DNA of 64,000 nt, taken from the NCBI RefSeq assembly GCF_031844705.1, contig NZ_CP134609.1, positions 4,960,001 to 5,024,000 of the forward strand. Reading direction: 5' to 3'. How positions within the stretch are numbered: position 1 is the stretch's first letter; the number at the start of each line of letters is the position of its first letter. Shown piece after piece: positions 7,841 to 15,698 of the stretch. The notes under the pieces were generated by a model. It did not search any database. It saw only the letters and a program-made list of their open reading frames with translations, and was not told where the DNA came from. The stretch is from Streptomyces sp. ITFR-16. GTDB lineage: Bacteria; Actinomycetota; Actinomycetes; Streptomycetales; Streptomycetaceae. Both the position numbers and the translations under genes were made by a program.

Positions 7841-8980
7841 GTGACGTTCCCGGTAGTCGGCATGGTCGGTGGCGGTCAGCTCGCCCGTATGACCCACGAG
7901 GCGGGCATCCCCCTCGGCATCAAGTTCAAGCTCCTCAGTGACACCGCTCAGGACTCGGCGGCCCAGGTGGTGAGCGAAGTCGTCGTGGGCGACTATCGCG
8001 ACCTGGACACGCTGCGCGCCTTCGCGCACGGCTGTGACGTGATCACCTTCGATCACGAGCACGTGCCGACCGAGCACCTGCGGGCCCTGGAGGCGGACGG
8101 CATCCCCGTGCGCCCCGGCCCCGAAGCGCTGGTGCACGCCCAGGACAAGGGGGTGATGCGCGCGAAGCTCACCGAGATCGGCGCACCCTGCCCCCGCCAC
8201 CGCATCGTGAAGGACCCGGCCGACGCCGCGGCCTTCGCCGAGGAGGTGGGCGGCTTCCCCGTCATCCTCAAGACCGTGCGCGGCGGCTACGACGGCAAGG
8301 GCGTCTGGGTGGTCCGCTCCGAGGCGGACGCGGCCGACCCCTTCCGGGCGGGCGTCCCGGTCCTCGCGGAGGAGAAGGTGGACTTCGTACGGGAGCTGGC
8401 GGCCAACATCGTCCGCTCGCCGCACGGCCAGGCCGTCGCCTACCCGGTCGTGGAGTCCGTCCAGGTCGACGGCGTCTGCGACACGGTGATCGCCCCGGCC
8501 CCCGAGCTGGACGAGGAGCTGGGCGGCGAGGCCCAGCAGCTCGCCCTGCGCATCGCCCAGGAGCTCGGTGTCGTCGGCCACCTGGCCGTCGAGCTCTTCG
8601 AGACGCGTGACGGCCGCATCCTGGTCAACGAGCTGGCCATGCGCCCGCACAACTCGGGCCACTGGACCCAGGACGGCGCGATCACCTCCCAGTTCGCCAA
8701 CCATGTGCGGGCGGTCCTCGACCTCCCCCTCGGCGACCCGCGCCCGCGCGCCCGCTGGACGGTCATGAGCAACGTCCTCGGCGGCGACTTCCCGGACATG
8801 TACCAGGCGTATCTGCACTGCATGGCCCGAGACCCGCAGCTCAAGATCCACATGTACGGCAAGGACGTGAAGCCCGGCCGCAAGGTCGGTCACGTCAACA
8901 CCTACGGCGACGATCTGGCGGACGTGCGGGAGCGCGCCCGGCACGCGGCCGACTACCTGCGAGGAACGATCACCGAATGA
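7841..8980 (+). CDS. purK: PurK, N5-carboxyaminoimidazole ribonucleotide synthase
   Basis: 379 residues from the GTG at 7841. This ATP-grasp enzyme of purine synthesis converts AIR, bicarbonate and ATP to N5-CAIR. Visible marks are the N-terminal VVGMVGGGQLARM loop, FDHEHVPTEHL, the central ATP-grasp region (FPVILKTVRGGYDGKGVW), and ELAMRPHNSGHWT, which carries metal and substrate residues. The GTG start puts six residues before the glycine loop, as in relatives, but its GGAGGA sits directly against the codon. The ATG at 7808 would add 11 residues and remains possible. The last four bases overlap the purE start (ATGA), so the two consecutive steps of the pathway are translationally coupled. 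Confidence 0.93.
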   Translation: MTFPVVGMVGGGQLARMTHEAGIPLGIKFKLLSDTAQDSAAQVVSEVVVGDYRDLDTLRAFAHGCDVITFDHEHVPTEHLRALEADGIPVRPGPEALVHAQDKGVMRAKLTEIGAPCPRHRIVKDPADAAAFAEEVGGFPVILKTVRGGYDGKGVWVVRSEADAADPFRAGVPVLAEEKVDFVRELAANIVRSPHGQAVAYPVVESVQVDGVCDTVIAPAPELDEELGGEAQQLALRIAQELGVVGHLAVELFETRDGRILVNELAMRPHNSGHWTQDGAITSQFANHVRAVLDLPLGDPRPRARWTVMSNVLGGDFPDMYQAYLHCMARDPQLKIHMYGKDVKPGRKVGHVNTYGDDLADVRERARHAADYLRGTITE

Positions 8981-9516
8981 CTTCCCCCGCCTCCACCGCG
9001 CCGGTCGTCGGCATCGTCATGGGCTCGGACTCCGACTGGCCCGTCATGGAAGCGGCGGCCAAGGCCCTCGACGAGTTCGAGATCCCCTACGAGGTCGACG
9101 TCGTCTCCGCCCACCGCATGCCGCGCGAGATGATCGCGTACGGCGAGAACGCGGCGGGCCGCGGCCTGCGGGCGATCATCGCCGGGGCGGGCGGCGCCGC
9201 CCATCTGCCGGGCATGCTCGCCTCGGTCACCCCGCTGCCCGTCATCGGCGTCCCGGTGCCCCTGAAGTACCTGGACGGCATGGACAGCCTCATGTCCATC
9301 GTCCAGATGCCCGCCGGCATCCCGGTCGCCACCGTCTCCATCGCGGGCGCGCGCAACGCGGGCCTGCTGGCCGTGCGCATCCTCGCCGCGCACGACGCGG
9401 AGCTGGGGACCCGCATGACGGAGTTCCTCTCCGACCTGAACGACCAGGCCACCGAGAAGGGCAAGCGCCTGCGCAGCAAGGTCGGGAACCCCGACTCCTT
9501 CGGCTTCGGGAAGTAG
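8977..9516 (+). CDS. purE: PurE, N5-CAIR mutase
   Basis: 179 residues, the usual size for class I PurE. It isomerises N5-CAIR, the PurK product, to CAIR. Key features are the substrate loop MGSDSDWPVM, the catalytic His in SAHRMPREM, and GAGGAAHLPGMLAS. The family forms octamers in the cytoplasm. The ATG overlaps the purK stop, and the M19 dipeptidase gene follows after only a few bases, so all three are probably on one transcript. Confidence 0.96.
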   Translation: MTSPASTAPVVGIVMGSDSDWPVMEAAAKALDEFEIPYEVDVVSAHRMPREMIAYGENAAGRGLRAIIAGAGGAAHLPGMLASVTPLPVIGVPVPLKYLDGMDSLMSIVQMPAGIPVATVSIAGARNAGLLAVRILAAHDAELGTRMTEFLSDLNDQATEKGKRLRSKVGNPDSFGFGK

Positions 9517-9520
9517 GGCA

Positions 9521-10717
9521 GTGATGGACCGGCTGGAGCAGGCGCGGGCCCTCCTCGCGGAGCACCCCGTGGTCGACGGACACAACGACCTGCCGTGGGC
9601 GCTGCGGGCCCAGGTCAACTACGACATGGACGCCCGGGACATCGCCGGCGACCAGTCGGCCCATCTGCACACCGACATCCCCCGGCTGCGCGCCGGCGGC
9701 GTCGGGGCCCAGTTCTGGTCGGTGTACGTCCCGTCCGACCTGCCGGGCGACGACGCGGTCAGCGCCACCCTGGAACAGGTCGACGCCGTCGCCGAGCTGC
9801 TGGAGCGGCACCCCGGCGACCTGCGCCGCGCGCTGAGCGCCGACGACATGGAGACGGCCCGCGCCGAGGGCCGGATCGCCTCCCTGATGGGCGCCGAGGG
9901 CGGCCACTCCATCAACAACTCGCTGGGCACCCTGCGCGGCCTGCACGCGCTCGGCGTGCGCTACATGACGCTCACCCACAACGACAACACCGACTGGGCG
10001 GACTCGGCGACCGACGAACCCGGAGTCGGCGGCCTCTCGCCGTTCGGCCACGAGGTCGTACGGGAGATGAACCGCACGGGCATGCTCGTCGACCTCTCGC
10101 ACGTCGCGGCGACGACGATGCGGGACGCGCTCGCCACCTCCACCGCGCCGGTGATGTTCTCGCACTCCTCCGCGCGGGCCGTCTGCGACCACCCGCGCAA
10201 CATCCCGGACGACGTCCTCGGTCTGCTCCCGGCCAACGGCGGCATCGCCATGGCCACCTTCGTACCGAAGTTCGTCCTGCCGGCGGCCGTCGCCTGGACG
10301 CAGGCGGCCGACGAGAACCTGCGCGCCAACGGCCTGCACCACCTGGACACGACGGGCCGCGCGATGAAGGTCCACGCCGAGTTCGAGGCGGCCAACCCCC
10401 GCCCGATGGCCACCGTCGCCACGATCGCCGATCACCTCGACCACATGCGCGAGGTCGCGGGCGTCGACCACATCGGCATCGGCGGCGACTACGACGGCAC
10501 GGCGTTCCTCCCGCAGGGCCTGGAGGACGTGTCCGGCTACCCGAACCTGATCGCGGAGCTGCTGGGCCGCGGCTGGTCCGCCGCCGACCTGGCCAAGCTC
10601 ACCTGGCAGAACGCGGTACGGGTGCTGCGCGCAGCCGAGGACGTCGGCCGCGAGCTGCGCACCCGGCGCGGCCCGTCGCACGCCACGATCGAGCAGCTGG
10701 ACGCCCCGGCCGCCTGA
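9521..10717 (+). CDS. Membrane-dipeptidase-type M19 peptidase
   Basis: 398 residues from the GTG at 9521, or one fewer from the ATG at 9524. It is an amidohydrolase-fold binuclear zinc enzyme of the renal dipeptidase family (peptidase M19). The metal ligands are visible in order: HxD in VDGHNDLPW (about H21/D23), the bridging Glu in LMGAEGGHS, His in VDLSHV, His in FSHSSAR, and the catalytic Asp in GIGGDYDG. No signal peptide is seen, so it appears cytoplasmic. Relatives cleave dipeptides, in some cases with a D-residue. It sits 4 bp after purE, and the link with purine synthesis is only transcriptional as far as I can see. Confidence 0.92.
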   Translation: MMDRLEQARALLAEHPVVDGHNDLPWALRAQVNYDMDARDIAGDQSAHLHTDIPRLRAGGVGAQFWSVYVPSDLPGDDAVSATLEQVDAVAELLERHPGDLRRALSADDMETARAEGRIASLMGAEGGHSINNSLGTLRGLHALGVRYMTLTHNDNTDWADSATDEPGVGGLSPFGHEVVREMNRTGMLVDLSHVAATTMRDALATSTAPVMFSHSSARAVCDHPRNIPDDVLGLLPANGGIAMATFVPKFVLPAAVAWTQAADENLRANGLHHLDTTGRAMKVHAEFEAANPRPMATVATIADHLDHMREVAGVDHIGIGGDYDGTAFLPQGLEDVSGYPNLIAELLGRGWSAADLAKLTWQNAVRVLRAAEDVGRELRTRRGPSHATIEQLDAPAA

Positions 10718-10750
10718 GCGCGCACGACCGGGGCATCCGCCGTACTGCTC

Positions 10751-11110
10751 CTAACAGGCGCAGAGACAGAACGGGTGCCCCGCCGGGTCGGCGTAGACCC
10801 GGAAGGTCCGCTCCCGGTCGTCGGCTTCGAGCACCGTCGCGCCCAGCGCCAGCACCTCCCGCTCCGCCGCGTCCAGATCCTCCACGGTCAGATCCAGATG
10901 GAACTGCTGCGAGGCGTCCGGGCGCGGCCACTGCGGCGGTACGAAGCCCGGCGCGGCCTGGAAGGCGAGCGGCGTGCCGGTGATCCCGGTGAGATCGACC
11001 CAGTCCTCCTGCTCCTCGACCTTCCCGCCGAGCAGCGCGGCGTAGAAGTGGGCCAGGGCGACGGGATCCGGGCAGTCCAGGACGACGGAACCCAGTGTGG
11101 CGACAGCCAT
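10751..11110 (-). CDS. VOC-fold (glyoxalase/bleomycin resistance-like) protein
   Basis: 119 residues. It has two beta-alpha-beta-beta-beta modules of the vicinal-oxygen-chelate fold: 'LDCPDPVALAHFYAALLG' opens the first and 'LDLTVEDLDAAEREVLALGA' the second. The C-terminus ends in the Cys-rich sequence F-C-L-C-A-C, unusual for the family and possibly redox- or metal-related. The ATG at 11110 has an excellent GAGGAGG site. It is divergent from the CGNR regulator gene across a 121-bp region containing a palindrome, so that regulator could control it. The substrate is unknown. Confidence 0.85.
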   Translation of the reverse strand: MAVATLGSVVLDCPDPVALAHFYAALLGGKVEEQEDWVDLTGITGTPLAFQAAPGFVPPQWPRPDASQQFHLDLTVEDLDAAEREVLALGATVLEADDRERTFRVYADPAGHPFCLCAC

Positions 11111-11161
11111 GGTGCTTCCTCCTCGGGCAGATGCGGCAGATGCGGGCAGCTCTCTTCACGT

Positions 11162-11192
11162 GGTTACCGTTAAAGCGGTTCAACCGGTAACC
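11162..11192. promoter_or_regulatory. Inverted repeat in divergent promoter region
   Basis: GGTTACCG at 11162-11169 is repeated in inverted form as CGGTAACC at 11185-11192, separated by 15 bp. Partial ACCGTTA copies lie inside and just beyond. The arm centres are 23 bp apart, about two helical turns, and the site lies between the VOC and CGNR genes. It is a plausible operator, possibly for the CGNR protein itself. Confidence 0.5.
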
Positions 11193-11231
11193 GTTACTGC
11201 ATGCTCCCGCACCGGAGGTAACGTCGCAACC

Positions 11232-11741
11232 ATGAGTGAGAGGGATTCCGCGCCCGGCGGGCTCGCGCTGATCGAAGCCCTGGTCAACAGCCTGGACGTC
11301 GAGCTGGGCGCGGACACGCTCGACACGGCGGAGGGGTGTGCCGCGTTCGCCGTCGCACAGGAGGACGTCCCGGCCGTCCGGGTGCTGCGCGAGGCCCTGC
11401 GCGCGGTCTGCCTCGCCCACGCGGGGCACCGCGCCGAGGGCGACACGGTGCCGGTGCTGGACGGGCTGCTCGCCCACGCACCCCTGCGCGTCACCGTGGA
11501 TGCGGCGGGCGCGGCGTCGCTGTGCCCGGTGGAGGAGCCGCCCGGACTGACCGCCCGGGTCGCGGCGGCCATCGCCGCCGCTTCGGCCGACGGCACCTGG
11601 GCCCGGCTCAAGGCGTGCGAGGCGGCGGACTGCCGCTGGGCGTACTACGACCGCAGCCCGGCGGGGCGCCGCCGCTGGTGCTCGATGGCGGTGTGCGGCG
11701 CCCGCGCGAAGATGCGGACGTACCGCGCGAAGCAGGGCTGA
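11232..11741 (+). CDS. CGNR zinc-finger transcription regulator
   Basis: 169 residues from the ATG at 11232. The N-terminal alpha-helical ABATE-type domain begins GLALIEALVNSLDVELG. A C-terminal CGNR zinc finger spans about 120-166, with Cys in KACEAADCRW and in WCSMAVCGARAK. The name-giving C-G-N-R motif is C-G-A-R here, a conservative departure. Such proteins are presumed ligand-binding transcription factors. The ribosome site GGAGG is 13 nt from the ATG, rather far. Divergent from a VOC gene, a common pairing for small regulators and their target. Confidence 0.85.
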   Translation: MSERDSAPGGLALIEALVNSLDVELGADTLDTAEGCAAFAVAQEDVPAVRVLREALRAVCLAHAGHRAEGDTVPVLDGLLAHAPLRVTVDAAGAASLCPVEEPPGLTARVAAAIAAASADGTWARLKACEAADCRWAYYDRSPAGRRRWCSMAVCGARAKMRTYRAKQG

Positions 11742-11787
11742 CGGCGGGCCCCCCGGCGGCGGGCCGTCGGCCCGGCCGGGCGGGGCC

Positions 11788-13131
11788 TCAGGCCTTCGGG
11801 CGGCCCATCGCCCGGTAGGTCCAGCCGGCCTCGCGCCACACGGCGGGGTCCAGCGCGTTGCGCCCGTCGAGGATGATCCGGGTGCCCGCCACCTCGCCCA
11901 GCGCGTGCGGGTCCAGCTCGCGGAACTCGCGCCACTCCGTCAGGTGCAGCACCACATCGGCGCCGCGCACCGCGTCCAGCGCGCTCTCCGCGTAGCCGAG
12001 GGTGGGGAAGAGCCGGCGGGCGTTGTCCATGCCCTTGGGGTCGAAGACCGTGACCTGGCCGCCCTGGAGGTGGATCTGCCCGGCGACGTTCAGCGCGGGC
12101 GAGTCGCGTACGTCGTCCGAGTCCGGCTTGAAGGCGGCGCCGAGGACGCCCACCCGCTTGCCGAGGAACGAGTCGCCGCCGACGGCCTCCCGGGCCAGCT
12201 CGACCATGTGGCCGCGGCGGCGCATGTTGATGGAGTCGACCTCGCGGAGGAAGGTCAGCGCCTGGTCGGCGCCCAGCTCACCGGCGCGGGCCATGAAGGC
12301 GCGGATGTCCTTGGGCAGGCAGCCGCCGCCGAAGCCGATGCCGGCCCGCAGGAACTTGCTTCCGATCCGCTCGTCGTGGCCGATCGCCTCGGCGAGCTTG
12401 ACCACATCGCCGTCGGCCGCCTCGCAGACCTCGGCCATGGCGTTGATGAAGGAGATCTTGGTGGCCAGGAAGGAGTTGGCGGAGGTCTTCACCAGCTCGG
12501 CGGTCGGGAAGTCCGTCACGACGAACGGGGACCCCTCGCCGACCGGACCGGCGTACACCTCGCGCAGCAGCTTCTCGGCCCGCTCGCTCTCCACGCCGAC
12601 GACGATCCGGTCCGGGTGCAGGGTGTCCTGGACGGCGAAGCCCTCGCGCAGGAACTCCGGGTTCCAGGCCAGCTCGGCGCCCTCGCCCGCAGGCGCCAGC
12701 TCGGCCAGCCGGGCGGCGAGCCGGGCCGCCGAGCCGACCGGCACGGTGGACTTGCCGACGACCAGGGCGGGCCTGGTCAGCAGGGGTGCGAGCGATTCGA
12801 AGGCGCTGTCGACGTAGCTCATGTCGCAGGCGTACTCGCCGTGCTTCTGCGGTGTGTTCGTGCAGACGAAGTGCACATCGCCGAACTCGGCGACCTCTTC
12901 CCACGAGGTGGTGAACCGCAGCCGCCCGGTGGCGCCCTCGATGCCCGCGACGTGCTTCTTCAGGATCTCCTCGAGCCCCGGCTCGTACATCGGGACCCGG
13001 CCGGCGGACAGCATCTCGATCTTCTCGGGCACGATGTCGAGGCCGAGGACCTCGAAGCCCAGTTCCGCCATGGCCGCGGCGTGGGTGGCGCCGAGATAGC
13101 CGGTGCCGATCACAGTGATCCTGAGGGCCAT
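11788..13131 (-). CDS. UDP-glucose 6-dehydrogenase
   Basis: 447 residues. It oxidises UDP-glucose to UDP-glucuronate with two NAD+. The N-terminal Rossmann motif is VIGTGYLGATHAAAM. The catalytic cysteine is C271 in GFGGGCLPKD, and the C-terminal domain has GAAFKPDSDDVRDSPAL. The ATG at 13131 was chosen because it begins the first beta strand (MALRITVIGTGYLG) and has a GGAG site. UDP-glucuronate is a precursor of acidic wall polymers and of sugars such as UDP-xylose. With five LCP ligases encoded a few kilobases away, wall-glycopolymer supply is a reasonable but unproven role. Confidence 0.95.
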   Translation of the reverse strand: MALRITVIGTGYLGATHAAAMAELGFEVLGLDIVPEKIEMLSAGRVPMYEPGLEEILKKHVAGIEGATGRLRFTTSWEEVAEFGDVHFVCTNTPQKHGEYACDMSYVDSAFESLAPLLTRPALVVGKSTVPVGSAARLAARLAELAPAGEGAELAWNPEFLREGFAVQDTLHPDRIVVGVESERAEKLLREVYAGPVGEGSPFVVTDFPTAELVKTSANSFLATKISFINAMAEVCEAADGDVVKLAEAIGHDERIGSKFLRAGIGFGGGCLPKDIRAFMARAGELGADQALTFLREVDSINMRRRGHMVELAREAVGGDSFLGKRVGVLGAAFKPDSDDVRDSPALNVAGQIHLQGGQVTVFDPKGMDNARRLFPTLGYAESALDAVRGADVVLHLTEWREFRELDPHALGEVAGTRIILDGRNALDPAVWREAGWTYRAMGRPKA

Positions 13132-13297
13132 GGAGTGCTCCTGGGAGATGCGGACAGACGTGCGGTGAACGAGCATAGTCGTGCCCCTGAAACCTTCCAT
13201 TCCGGCTGTCGTGAAGCTCACGGCCCCAGCGCGTATGCCTGGCCCGGGGTGGGCGCCTAAAATTGGGTTACTTAACGGTAGTTAGCGTCCTTGGGGA

Positions 13298-14464
13298 GTG
13301 AGCGTCTTGGCGGGTTCGACCGATTTCGACCTGTACCGTCCGGCCGAGGAGCACGAGATGCTCCGTGAGACGGTGCGTGCCCTCGCCGAGGCGAAGATCG
13401 CCCCGTTCGCGGCCGCGGTCGACGAGGAGGCCCGTTTCCCGCAGGAGGCGCTGGACGCCCTCACGGCGGCGGACCTGCACGCGGTCCACGTACCGGAGGA
13501 GTACGGCGGCGCCGGCGCCGACGCGCTCGCCACGGTCATCGTGATCGAGGAGGTGGCCCGCGCCTGCGTCTCCTCCTCCCTGATCCCGGCCGTGAACAAG
13601 CTGGGCTCGCTTCCGGTCGTCCTGTCCGGGTCCGAGGAGCTGAAGAAGAAGTACCTGGGCCCGCTGGCCAAGGGCGACGGGATGTTCTCGTACTGCCTCT
13701 CCGAGCCCGACGCGGGCTCCGACGCCGCAGGCATGAAGACCCGGGCCGTGCGCGACGGCGACTTCTGGGTGCTCAACGGCGTGAAGCGCTGGATCACCAA
13801 CGCGGGCGTCTCCGAGTACTACACGGTCATGGCCGTCACCGACCCGACCAAGCGCTCCAAGGGCATCTCGGCGTTCGTCGTCGAGAAGTCGGACGAGGGC
13901 GTCTCCTTCGGCGCCCCGGAGAAGAAGCTCGGCATCAAGGGTTCCCCGACGCGCGAGGTCTACTTCGACAACGTTCGCATCCCCGCCGACCGCATGATCG
14001 GCGAGGAGGGCACGGGCTTCGCCACGGCGATGAAGACCCTGGACCACACCCGCATCACGATCGCGGCCCAGGCGCTCGGCGTCGCCCAGGGCGCGCTGGA
14101 CTACGCCAAGGGGTACGTCCAGGAGCGCAAGCAGTTCGGCAAGCCGATCGGTGACTTCCAGGGCGTGCAGTTCATGCTCGCGGACATGGCCATGAAGCTG
14201 GAGGCGGCCCGCCAGCTCACCTACTCGGCCGCCGCCAAGTCCGAGCGTCTCGACGGCGACCTCACCTTCTTCGGCGCCGCGGCCAAGTGCTTCGCCTCCG
14301 ACGTCGCGATGGAGATCACCACGGACGCCGTCCAGCTGCTCGGCGGCTACGGCTACACGCGGGACTACCCGGTGGAGCGGATGATGCGCGACGCCAAGAT
14401 CACCCAGATCTACGAGGGCACGAACCAGGTCCAGCGGATCGTGATGGCCCGCAACCTGCCGTAA
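13298..14464 (+). CDS. Acyl-CoA dehydrogenase
   Basis: 388 residues from the GTG at 13298. It is an FAD-dependent acyl-CoA dehydrogenase, performing the first step of beta-oxidation or of branched-chain acyl-CoA breakdown. Signatures are CLSEPDAGSD, WITNAGVSEYY, the ERKQFGKPIGDFQG motif, QLLGGYGYTRDYPVERMMRD, and the catalytic Glu (about E373) in QIYEGTNQVQRIV. The GGGGAG ribosome site abuts the GTG but is about 9 nt from an in-frame TTG at 13307, giving MAGSTDFDLYRP. That TTG may be the true start. A strong hairpin follows the gene. The electron acceptor is presumably ETF, encoded elsewhere. Confidence 0.95.
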   Translation: MSVLAGSTDFDLYRPAEEHEMLRETVRALAEAKIAPFAAAVDEEARFPQEALDALTAADLHAVHVPEEYGGAGADALATVIVIEEVARACVSSSLIPAVNKLGSLPVVLSGSEELKKKYLGPLAKGDGMFSYCLSEPDAGSDAAGMKTRAVRDGDFWVLNGVKRWITNAGVSEYYTVMAVTDPTKRSKGISAFVVEKSDEGVSFGAPEKKLGIKGSPTREVYFDNVRIPADRMIGEEGTGFATAMKTLDHTRITIAAQALGVAQGALDYAKGYVQERKQFGKPIGDFQGVQFMLADMAMKLEAARQLTYSAAAKSERLDGDLTFFGAAAKCFASDVAMEITTDAVQLLGGYGYTRDYPVERMMRDAKITQIYEGTNQVQRIVMARNLP

Positions 14465-14475
14465 CGGCGTACCGC

Positions 14476-14504
14476 GGAGGCCCCGGCTCCGTGCCGGGGC
14501 CTCC
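14476..14504 (+). terminator. Intrinsic terminator after acyl-CoA dehydrogenase
   Basis: A 12-bp perfect stem GGAGGCCCCGGC / GCCGGGGCCTCC with a 5-nt loop begins 11 bp after the stop codon. No U tract. Confidence 0.8.
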
Positions 14505-14591
14505 GGCCGATGGTGCTCGTCGAAGCCGCGCAGCGCACGGCCCAGCTCCCAACGGTGGGGCACCCTTCTCGGCCCGGGCACCGCCCCCGGC

Positions 14592-15026
14592 TCAGTCGAG
14601 GCAGAACTCGTTGCCCTCGACGTCCTGCATCGGCTGGCACGACTCGTTCTCGCCGTCGGCCCGCAGAAGCTCCCCGCGGGTCGCGCCGAGCGCTTCCAGC
14701 CGTACGCACTCGGCCTCGAGCGCGGCAAGTCGCTCCTCGCCCACGAGTCCGGTGGCGACCCGTACATCGAGATGCACCCGGTTCTTGACGGCCTTGCCCT
14801 CGGGCACGCGCTGGAAGTAAAGCCGCGGACCGGCCCCCGAGGGGTCGCTGCACGCGAACCACCCACCCCGCTCCTCGGCCGGGAGCGTGCTGTTGTACTC
14901 GTCCCACGTGGCGAAACCCTCCGGCGGCGCCGGCGCGACGTATCCCAGTACCTCGCACCAGAACCGGGCGACACGCTCGGGGTCCGCACAGTCGAAGGTC
15001 ACCTGGAACTGCTTGATCGTTGACAT
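14592..15026 (-). CDS. VOC-fold protein, glyoxalase-like
   Basis: 144 residues. It starts STIKQFQVTFDCADPERVARFWCEVL, the classic first module of the 'glyoxalase-like' (Glyoxalase_6) subgroup. RVHLDVRVATGLVGEERLAALEAE opens the second module and DVEGNEFCLD closes it. This subgroup is abundant in streptomycetes and mostly uncharacterised, so no substrate can be named. It is convergent with the acyl-CoA dehydrogenase gene and monocistronic. Confidence 0.88.
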   Translation of the reverse strand: MSTIKQFQVTFDCADPERVARFWCEVLGYVAPAPPEGFATWDEYNSTLPAEERGGWFACSDPSGAGPRLYFQRVPEGKAVKNRVHLDVRVATGLVGEERLAALEAECVRLEALGATRGELLRADGENESCQPMQDVEGNEFCLD

Positions 15027-15109
15027 CGGATCACCCTAGTTGCGCACGGCAAACGGTCAAGAGAAATATGCCAGGTGAGAGGCGGCATCGGCCGACCCGG
15101 TGGACGTCG

Positions 15110-15535
15110 TCACGGTACGAGGTCGAGTTCCGCCCATACCGTCTTGCGCGGGACGGGCCCCGAGGTGACGCCCCAGCGATCGGCGAGGGCCCCGACGACC
15201 AGGAGTCCCCGCCCGCTCTCCGCGAGCTGATCGGGGGCGGACGCGACGGGCAGACGGTCGCCCCGTGTGTCGGTCACCTCGATCCGCAACAGCCTCCCCG
15301 GCTGGGCGGTCAGGCCCAGTTGGAAGTCCCGGCCCGGGACACGGCCGTGAACGGTGGCGTTGGCGGCGAGTTCCGCGACGATGTGCGCGGCCGACTCGGT
15401 GGGCACTCCCCAGAGGCCGAGATGCGCCACGGTGAGCAGCCGGGCGAGCCGCGCGCCCCGGCGGGTGGGGGAGAGCAGGACGGTGAAGGTCCGCTCGACG
15501 GTGGGGTGTCGGGGGCTGGCGATTTGTGGATTCAC
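15110..15535 (-). CDS. Anti-sigma-factor-like ATP-binding protein (HATPase_c)
   Basis: 141 residues from GTG 15535. It is a stand-alone GHKL ATPase domain of the RsbW/SpoIIAB type: N box VAELAANATVHG, G1 box VTDTRGDRLP, and G2 region ESGRGLLVVGALADRWG. Streptomycetes encode many such proteins, typically beside XRE/DUF5753 and DUF397 genes, as here where those two genes lie divergently. They are thought to be serine kinases or anti-sigma partners. The specific partner is unknown. The start region shows only a weak GGGTGAT ribosome site. Confidence 0.88.
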   Translation of the reverse strand: MNPQIASPRHPTVERTFTVLLSPTRRGARLARLLTVAHLGLWGVPTESAAHIVAELAANATVHGRVPGRDFQLGLTAQPGRLLRIEVTDTRGDRLPVASAPDQLAESGRGLLVVGALADRWGVTSGPVPRKTVWAELDLVP

Positions 15536-15597
15536 ATCACCCAGCGTGGCCGCTTCCGCCTACCGTGCACAGTGACGAAGCCCTTGCGTACGGTGAC

Positions 15598-15632
15598 TGT
15601 CCAGGGCTTGTCCAACGTTGTCCCGGCTGTCC
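15598..15632. promoter_or_regulatory. Four helically phased TGTCC elements
   Basis: TGTCC occurs at 15598, 15609, 15619 and 15628, at steps of 11, 10 and 9 bp, all in one orientation. The array lies in the divergent region between the ATPase gene and the XRE regulator gene. One-turn spacing would place all four elements on the same face of the helix, as in cooperative binding sites. Confidence 0.4.
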
Positions 15633-15698
15633 GGAGTGACGTGCGGGGAACAGAGGCGGTTGAGGCACTAGGGCACTCGCGTCGGAAATGGGGCACGG

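Noticed and set aside
11761..11773. GGGCC-GTC-GGCCC hairpin between the CGNR regulator and UDP-glucose dehydrogenase genes as terminator
   Set aside because: Stem of only five pairs; in this base composition such hairpins are common by chance.
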